A stretch of DNA of 64,000 bases from Lepisosteus oculatus (taxonomy: Eukaryota > Chordata > Actinopteri > Semionotiformes > Lepisosteidae), in assembly GCF_040954835.1 (NCBI RefSeq), contig NC_090714.1:3894501-3958500 (forward strand), in the 5' to 3' direction. Both the position numbers and the translations under genes were made by a program. Below the pieces are notes generated by a model. The model searched no databases. It worked only from the letters and a program-made list of their open reading frames with translations, and was not told the origin of the DNA. Shown here one piece after another: positions 56,530 to 64,000 of the stretch (its first letter is position 1; the number at the start of each line of letters is the position of its first letter).

Positions 56530-59500
56530 ATGTTTTTCCAAGAAGGTTTTCTGCATGTCTCGTGTGTGACGCTGCTCCTGGCTGCTGTGATAGTGATTTC
56601 TGTGCTTTATATTTTCATGGTGTCGACCCCTGAGTCTGTCAAGACACCTCCAGGACCCCCAGCCCTGCCGCTCCTAGGAAACCTGCTCTCACTGGATCTG
56701 AAGAGGCTGGATCTGTCTCTTGTGGAGGTAAGATGAAATAATATTAAGACATCATAGACACCAGATCACAGCTGTTTTGAGAGCTCAAGCACCCCCAGTA
56801 TTTTTGATCATATTCAGAAAGCAGGGGTGAATGTGTTTTTACCCTGTACATGTCTGTGAGATCACCATACGATTGTGTTTACACTCTGATAAATATATGT
56901 CATGTTTTGTCCTGGACTTTGTAGTCACCTTATCTGACGTATTAAATTATGCTTCAGCTGACAGGCAGCAGAGTGGCGCAGTGGATAGCACTGTTGCCTT
57001 GCAGCAATCAGACCGTGGGTTAAATTCCTGGGGTGCTGTCTGTGTGGAGTTTGTATGTTCTCCCTGTGTTCACGTGAGTTTGCTTTGGGAGCTTTGGTTT
57101 TGTCCCACAGTTCATGGAAATTAAGGCAGGTTAATTGGCTTCTGGGAAAATGGAAAGTAGTGTGAGTGTTTGTTCCTGTGTCTGTGTGCCCTGCGATGGA
57201 CTGCTGTCTTGTCCAGGTGCACAATATCTTGTCCTGTGTCTGTTGGTTGCTGTGATAGACTCTGGTTCCCAGTGACCTTGCATTGGATAAGTCAGTTGGA
57301 AAACGGATGGGTGGATGGATTCGGCTGACTTACCTTTTAACTACTTGCAAGTTAATCATAAGAAACGCAAGTCTATGTTCTGAGAAAAAGTGTGTTTTCT
57401 CAGGACGGCCGCTGCCAACTAACAGGTATTATGTTTCAGAAAGGGAAACGTTTATCTAATTCTGACATCAGGCCAACAACAGCAAGAAAACTCAACAGCA
57501 AGTGAAAAATGTCGGTATGTGTGTGATCTGAATTCTGATGGTAACACAGAAAGCAATCTTCCAGTCAGCTTTATGTCAGTAGCACAGGTGCAAAACTTTC
57601 GAAATACCAGACTTTTTAAGGTGCAAAGCAAACAAAACTGTTATTTTGGAATACATTCTTACTATTACTGACACCTTCACTACTGGTAAGAACAATAAAT
57701 TAGAAATTTTGATGCCTATGTAAAGAGGTAAAATAATAATAAATAGCATCCTAGATCATTATTCTCAAGACATCTTTTCGTACTGTTTTGGAACCAACAA
57801 CAAAATCATGTTTTTGCTTGGCAAATCCATCATCATCCCTAAATTCTGCCTTTGCGGGTATGTTTTTAATCTTAATCTCATCCACCTGTTACTTGTTACA
57901 AGTGCATCGACTTCAAAACCAATTTCAGCATCTCTATTCCACGACGCCACATGAGATTGAATATGCCAATAAATAACTAAATTGACTAAATTAACTAAAT
58001 TCAGTTTCTGAATTAACCCAAATGCTGTATATCACATCTAAATTCAGTGTTAGCTGGAGAGAAGACTTTCACCGAAAGTGTCTAAGATTACTGTCCCTGT
58101 TTTAGAGGCTTGAGTCTCTATGTTGAAGCTGTATGTTTCTCATTTCGGCACAACTTCTGTGACTGTAGTTACTGTTCACGTCTCATGTGGAAAGAAGAAC
58201 TTTAAAAAGGCAGTTTTTAAATGTAATTGTTCATTCATTAATTATTTTGTTTAATGAAATGAATTTCACAATTTTCACATGGCACATTATTGGTCATAGT
58301 TAAAATGTTTATGTTGCTGTGCAATTCTCTGTCTCTCTGTGCGCCAGTTGTCTAAGATATATGGCAGTGTCTTCACTGTTCACCTTGGCCCCATGAGAGT
58401 AGTGGTCCTGGCTGGTTACAAGACAGTGAAGGAGGCGCTTGTTGACTACCCTGAGGAGTTTGGGAGCAGACTCATCACACCGATATTTCACGATATCAGT
58501 CAAGGACACGGTAAAAATGTTTCTGCTGAAGCATAGGATGACTTGTTAATACAAATACAAATTCAAGTTTACTGCTCTTTATTATAAAGAAAATATAGAG
58601 TACAGACATAGTGCCACAAACACAATGAGACAATTCGAGGTGTTTTTGTGCCCAATGTGATCCTTCCAATTTGTGTTGGGCTCGAATGCAGGTATCCTCT
58701 TTGCAAACGGGGACTCGTGGAAGGAGATGAGGAGGTTTGCTCTGTCTAATCTGCGGGACTTTGGAATGGGAAGGAAAGGGAGTGAGGAAAAGATCATCGA
58801 GGAAATCCAGTACCTCACTGAGGTGTTTGAAGCACATGGAGGTAGAAGGATTAAAAGTTAATTTTATGTCATTGTTTTTTATTTAAAATCACATGTGCTT
58901 TTAAACTTTAATTTTTGAAAATACGATACACCTGCTCACGTGTACCTTGGTCAGTTTTTAAGGTCCAAAACACTGCTGTGTTATGAAATGTCATTCTACT
59001 GGTCTAAATGACGTTTTGATAAAGGGTAACCTGAGATAGTGTCCAGGTGCCAGTGACCTTTGAGAGACTCCTCAAATAGTCTGTTCTGTATTTGTGTAGA
59101 TTGATGGAGTGTTCGGGGACAAATGAGGCAGGTACAGTAAATCTTACCGCTGTAGAGAAGCAAGACCATGATACAGATTTACAAGCGGAATGAAAGACTT
59201 TAAAATCAGCCTAGAACTGGAAAGGCTGTAGCAGTAGCTGAAGGAACAGGAGAAAGAAATTTAAACTATTAAATATTTGTAAGGGTGTTTTCCAGCAGTT
59301 TTTTCTCTCAAATTCTTTTCAGACCCCTCTCTCACCCTTTGCAAATCCATATGACTAAAAGCATAATGTTTTTTTTTTTCTTTTGAATGTCTCATTTCAT
59401 GGTTTTATTACAAACGATTTCATTCCAGTTTAGTATAATGGAGGGCTGAGACATTGGGCTCTAGTGAGCACTGGTGAACTGGGGTTCGAGAGGTGAAACT

Positions 59501-62500
59501 GGGAGCACACAGGGGTGGTGATATAGAGAGACACAACTGCAGGAGTTAATCTAGATTGATGATCTATTATTTTCTTTGGCAGGTAAACCATTTGACACCA
59601 AAGAACCTGTAATTTGTGCTGTTTCTAATGTAATATCCTCCATAATGTATGGAAACAGGTTTGATTATGGTGATCCAGTTTTCCGGGCTATGGTGAATAG
59701 ATTTAATCACATTGTCAAGCTCAGTGGATTTCCTGCTGTACAGGTAACATTTTGTTTGTAAAAATAAAAAACAGAAACTTTGTAAACAAAACAAAATTAA
59801 ACACAACAAGTACAAGAAAGCAAATTACCATTAATTTCAATATTATCCAAGATACACATGCAATTTATTTAGTTGTTTCATATTTTATATTCACAATGAC
59901 CTATGAGTCGAGAATAACATGACTAACATGGGTTTTTAAAGCTAAATTATTGTATATCATGTACAGTATTTAACAATTTAATTACAAATTATTAGAAAAC
60001 GTTATATTTTCATTAATAGAAAAGTAGAAAATTAAAAAATGTACTTGAATTGGACCAGGGGGTGGTGCTCTTTTCTTTCACACAGAAATCCCAAACCAGT
60101 GTTCTTGTCTGAATCACCTGGAGGCACATTAGTCAGTGCTGCTGCCTCACAACTGAAGGTTTGGTTTGATTCTCAACAGGGGGACCTACTGTGTGGTTTG
60201 CATGATCTCCCTGAGATTCAGTGGCGTTTAATTCGGATCCATTTCCCCTCAGTTGCCTCCCTAATACGTACTGGCTAGGTTAACAGGTGTCAATTTTGTT
60301 GTCTGTGTGGACCCTGCAGTGGATTGGTGTCCCATCCAGGGATTGGGCCCACCCTGCTCTCCATGTACATTCAGACCATCGAGCCTGTTTGATTGCAGGT
60401 AATTAATTGAGCTGAGGGCTTCAGTATCATCTCCAGGTGACCGGAGACACTGTGCTGTAGGAGTTTCAGCCTTCAGATGAGACAGTAAACCAGGGTCCGG
60501 GCTACTGGTGGTCTTCAAACAGTGTTATTCATAGGGAGAGTAGGGAGAGTCACTCTGGCACCCTGACCAAATCTAAAGATTAGCGATTGGATCCATAAAA
60601 TAAACGTTTTTGAAATAACAAATAAGACCTGCCCGATTTTGAAATGCTCCAGGAGTGTCAATGTCAGAGACATCATATTTTCTTTTTCTCTGTAGCTCTA
60701 CAACATCTTCCCTTCCCTGGGGCGTTTCTTGAAAGCTAGGAAGAACCTCCTGAAGAGCGTTGGAGAGAACATTGCCAGTATAAAACGACTCGTGGGGCAG
60801 CTGCAGCAGACCTTACAGGAGCATGATAAGAGGGGGCTTGTGGACGCGTTCTTGATCAAGCAGCAGGAGGTACAGTGAGATTCCTTACAGTCTTAACAGC
60901 GACTGGTTAGGAAGGGAAGTTTGGGGTTTTCCCTGAAAGGAGCATTTAAATAAAAAAATTGTTTTTCTAGTTGTATTAAGAATTGAAAGGGCCCTCCTGG
61001 GTGACTCAACTGGTAAAGGCTGCTCTCCATAACGCAGCCTCAAGTCTGTGATTGCGGGTTCGAGTTCATGTCACTAGCCGACTGTGACTGAGATTCCCCA
61101 AGCAGGGGCACACAACGTTTGGAGCCCCCCTGAGGCAGGATGGGATTAGTTTTGCCAGGGCTCTGGGTTCTCAGTGACACTGTGACCCTTGAAGCACCCT
61201 GGGTGCTGGCTGGTGCTGTTGATTTTGTTATTTTTCTTCCTCTGCTCAGCCCCCCAACTTTGGAGGAAATGTTTATTATTCAATAGATGTTTTTCCCTTC
61301 TTTGCATTCCCTTTATACTGTGCGTCTCTCTCTTCCTTCCTTTCCTTAATAAACATATTTTTTTCCATCCACTCTATCTGTGTTACACAACTCTCAATAT
61401 TTTCAACTTTCTATCTTGGTGCAATTGAGATAGGTCTTTACAGGGCCCCATACCTGTTAAAATGTATTTATTTTACCTTCCAGTCTACAGTATATGTAAT
61501 CTTTTCATATTGAATTTGTACTACAACTTCATTAACCCATCCCATGTGGTAGGCCCCTGTATTAACCACCCATTTCTGTTTTTTTGTAATGACCATACAA
61601 AGAGGCAAAATACGTTTTTATACTGAACTGGTACTTTGAAATTAGATAAATCCCCCAGGATGCAAGTAACAGCTGTTAAGGTGACTGGTATATCCAGACG
61701 TCTGAGTGTTTTCTGTACTGTACGTACTGGAATCCCCCCAAAAAAAATTCAGTAATGATTTAACTTAATCTCTTCTATCCATAAAGTTTTGTTTATGGAT
61801 AACTCTCTCAGACGATCCTTGAACTTCTGAAAAAAAATCCACTCTGGCTTTTTTGATGCAGATAGGACATTTATTCTTTCAGCTGAGCTTTTAGACCTTT
61901 TGTGCCACAACTCACACAGTTCACATCTGCAGTCTGGAGGTTGCTGGTTATGCCCCTAACAGTTGTTTTAGAGGTTTCCTAGACAACTCTAATACTTTCT
62001 CTGCTAACAGCTGCAGATATTTGTTATTGTTCAACTTGATCTTGGCTTATTGATTATTGATATTCTTCCTCATTATTCCAAATTGTTTAAACTGTTTTCC
62101 CCAGTTTCTTTCCTATACTTCCGATTGGTCTTTTGTATTCATTTTGGCTACAGACTCCACATACTGGAGGTAAAAGGTTTAAAAGTGGTTCATGTATTTT
62201 TCCTGTTCAATTTTACATTTCATTGTTCAAACACGTTTTAGGGTACCGTAATATGTATGAATTTACCATTTAAACATGTTTAGAAACAAATTGCAGATAG
62301 AAGAATTGCAAACTGCAAATTGAAAAGGTTTTCTTCTTTTCAAATTTATTCAGGTTTCAGGACAGAAGGATTCCCATTTCTATGAGGATAATCTTATAAG
62401 CACAGTTTCAAGCTTGTTTGCTGCTGGGACTGACACAACAGGTGCAACACTCCACTGGGGGCTGCTGCTGATGGCTAAATATCCCCACATCCAAAGTAAG

Positions 62501-64000
62501 AGCCCCCCCTGCTGACTCTCTCAACACTCTGGAATACAAGGAATCTCCTGTGGTGCAGTTTTAGATGTGCACATAAGGCATAGCCACTGAGGTCTTATGG
62601 AGGGCATGTTAATTTGTAAGCAGTACCAATGTTTATGTAATATAAAGAAAATATTACAAGTGTGGAGCTCTCTGTTCCAGCTTCTAGACTGTTGGATAAT
62701 ACTGAAGGGAAATAACTGAGGTTCAAGATTCAAAACCTCACATATTAAGTCACCCCGAAACCTCTCTCGCCCCCAAAAGTGGTTTTTAATTAGACCTGAC
62801 CTTTTGTCTTTGGGACGACTCCACAGCACCTGGTGAAAACTCATGTGGTCTTATTACATGCAGGTCCCCAGGCCTGAAGTCAAACCTAGGAGCTTTGAGC
62901 AGTAGTGCTAACCATTGCACTACTAACATCACATGTGGACTTTCACTGTCTGGTATTACTGTGACAGCTTCGCCAGCCACTGTTCTGCACATACAATTGA
63001 CTGATCAAATATCATTTATCTTCATCTAGAAAATCATCTAGAAAATGTATGAATTGTCCTTTAGCCCTCCCAAAATTTGAATAACTTTCTAGATATTAGA
63101 TTAAATAAACAGAGTGTGGAAATGGATCTCCAGTTCTAATCATGGATAGCCTCCATTACTTTATTAAATTAAATACTAGCCAGTGACTGAAGACAGCTGT
63201 AGAGCCTCAGTCCTTTCTTCCCCAGACCACAGGGTGGGTGTTCATAATGGTGGTGAACAGGACAAGATGTCCCTGCAACCACATTTCCACATACAGAACA
63301 TGACTGTTTCAACCACTACAACCACATGATTGGGTAGCTTGTGCCACACTCCCACAATCCTTTCACGTCCTTCTTTGTTTGAAATGCATTTAATGCAGTC
63401 TCCCATCGTGATTTCTGGTTCACATTTCACAGTTTTTTTTCTCTGTTTTGCAAACAGAAAAGGTTCAGGAGGAAATTGAGAAGGTCGTCGGCACAAAGCA
63501 GCCGAGGGCTGAACATCGGAGAAGCATGCCCTACACCGATGCTGTGATACATGAAATCCAGCGCCTGGCAAATATCATTCCACTGAACCTTCCTCACATG
63601 ACAGCGGCAGATGTTCACTTCCAGGGCTACTTCATCAAAAAGGCATGTAGACGTCACTCTGTCTCATACTGCTGATCAGGTGTGTGTTGGGTCAGATGGT
63701 TCAGACTCCAGGATAATCAGAATAAAGGATCTAGGAAGAATACAAAATAATATTTTCTTGTATGATTTTAGAACTTGAAATTGCCATATTTGCTGGAGAA
63801 GATGTGAACTAGAAGTATGTTATTGAAAATGATTCTTAAAGTTGTAGTGAATTTTAGTGGAGTGAAAACCAGCAGATCCAGTGTTGTTCCTGGACTGGAA
63901 ATGAGAATCCTTGGTCTGAATGAATGAATGAGAGTCTTACTTCTGCTTGTGATTGGCTCACTTCAGGGGACCCCTGTCTTTCCTTTGCTGACCTCAGTGC
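56530..64000 (+). CDS. CYP2K-like cytochrome P450 (exons 1-7 and start of 8; truncated by the window edge)
   Basis: Exons: 56530-56727, 58348-58510, 58692-58841, 59583-59743, 60696-60869, 62354-62495, 63458-63642, and 63967 onward. Lengths 163, 150, 161 and 142 are the standard CYP2 exon sizes, and phases join for about 402 residues. Exon 1 has a membrane anchor (residues ~9-31) and the proline-rich hinge PPGPPALPLLGN. Exon 3 has FANGDSWKEMRRFAL (WxxxR). Exon 6 has the I-helix AAGTDTT for oxygen activation. Exon 7 has the ExxR of the K-helix (HEIQR). FQGYFIKK followed by GTPVFPLLTSV matches fish CYP2K closely. The haem-cysteine exon lies outside. CYP2K enzymes sit in the ER membrane and oxidise fatty acids and xenobiotics; trout CYP2K1 hydroxylates laurate and activates aflatoxin. 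Intron 7 begins GCATGT, a GC donor. I infer a functional gene, but exon 9 is unseen. Confidence 0.93.
56960..57325 (+). repeat. tRNA-derived SINE in CYP2K intron 1, with GGATGG tail
   Basis: GGCAGCAGAGTGGCGCAGTG, TAGCACTGTTGCCTTGCAGC, GTGGGTTAAATTCC (B-box), TGTGTGGAGTTTGTATGTTC, CCTGCGATGGACTGCTGTCT, then CGGATGGGTGGATGGAT. It is the longest copy of this family in the window. Confidence 0.8.
59430..59540 (+). repeat. Possible SINE fragment in CYP2K intron 3
   Basis: GTGAACTGGGGTTCGAGAGG holds a B-box-like core, and ATTGGGCTCTAGTGAGCAC precedes it. Short and diverged. Confidence 0.3.
60120..60620 (+). repeat. Composite of repeat fragments in CYP2K intron 4
   Basis: 60,120-60,345 follows the tRNA-SINE plan (CAGTGCTGCTGCCTCACAAC, TGGTTTGATTCTC, GTGGATTGGTGTCCCATCCA). 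60,425-60,600 matches the front part of the repeat whose tail is at 6,161 (CCTTCAGATGAGACAGTAAA, CCAGGGTCCGGGCTACTGGT). Confidence 0.5.
60985..61150 (+). repeat. tRNA-derived SINE in CYP2K intron 5
   Basis: A-box-like TGACTCAACTGGTAAAGGC and B-box GCGGGTTCGAGTTC at tRNA-like spacing, then a body with GAGCCCCCCTGAGGCAGGAT. This head is from a different tRNA than the other copies. Confidence 0.6.
62815..62940 (-). repeat. tRNA-derived SINE fragment, minus strand, CYP2K intron 6
   Basis: On the minus strand: GTGCAATGGTTAGCACTACT, AGGTTTGACTTCAGGCCTGG and GGACCTGCATGTAATAAGAC. The head is recognisable, the tail lost. Confidence 0.5.
63285..63415 (+). repeat. Interspersed repeat, short copy in CYP2K intron 6
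   Basis: CAACCACATGATTGGGTAGC then TTGTGCCACACTCCCACAAT and CCTTCTTTGTTTGAAATGC match the core words of the 6.3-kb family. It ends about 40 bases before exon 7. Confidence 0.45.

Noticed and set aside
1-64000. CRISPR arrays, operons, bacterial promoters and tRNA or rRNA genes
   Set aside because: The window is vertebrate. tRNA-like boxes belong to SINEs, with long repeat tails and no full cloverleaf.

Overview
This is a eukaryotic, vertebrate window, most likely from a ray-finned fish. The recognisable genes are split into short exons with GT-AG introns. One of them belongs to the CYP2K subfamily of cytochrome P450s, which is known from fish. tRNA-derived SINE-like repeats, LINE tails and a Tc1-type transposon relic fill the non-coding space. 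Nothing here is bacterial. The exact species cannot be told from the sequence.

Layout. Positions 1-20,907 hold no exon I can recognise; this is probably a large upstream intron of CORO7, with a dead Tc1/mariner element at 1.4-2.4 kb and assorted repeats. From 20,908 to 37,550 lie the last 19 coding exons of coronin-7 (CORO7, + strand, about 670 residues; the first ~270 residues must be encoded upstream). Its 3' UTR ends near 38.9 kb. PAM16, a subunit of the mitochondrial import motor, follows in the same direction at 39,647-42,320. The reading phase at the CORO7/PAM16 junction would allow an in-frame read-through mRNA like the one known in human. At 43.5-44.3 kb are the 3' exons of an unidentified minus-strand gene.

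Between 45.6 and 49.2 kb are two small, spliced transcription units that point towards each other. Each has a GC-rich promoter, good splice sites and a poly(A) signal. I read them mainly as non-coding RNA genes, although the plus-strand one can be spliced into a 62-residue open frame. The 745 bp between their poly(A) signals contains a CTCF-like motif, a pair of inverted E2F-like boxes and a GC-rich hairpin. This is the part of the window I consider least explained by known genes.

From 53.5 kb to the right edge lies a CYP2K cluster: a gutted pseudogene (53,553-54,912) and then a gene that looks intact through exon 7 and the start of exon 8, and runs off the window. Its intron 7 starts with GC instead of GT.

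The genes do not form a pathway. CORO7 acts at the Golgi and in actin control, PAM16 in mitochondrial protein import, and CYP2K in oxidation of fatty acids and xenobiotics at the ER. Only CORO7 and PAM16 have an evident structural link, through possible read-through. All exon borders come from reading splice sites, reading phase and remembered family sequences; no alignment was run.
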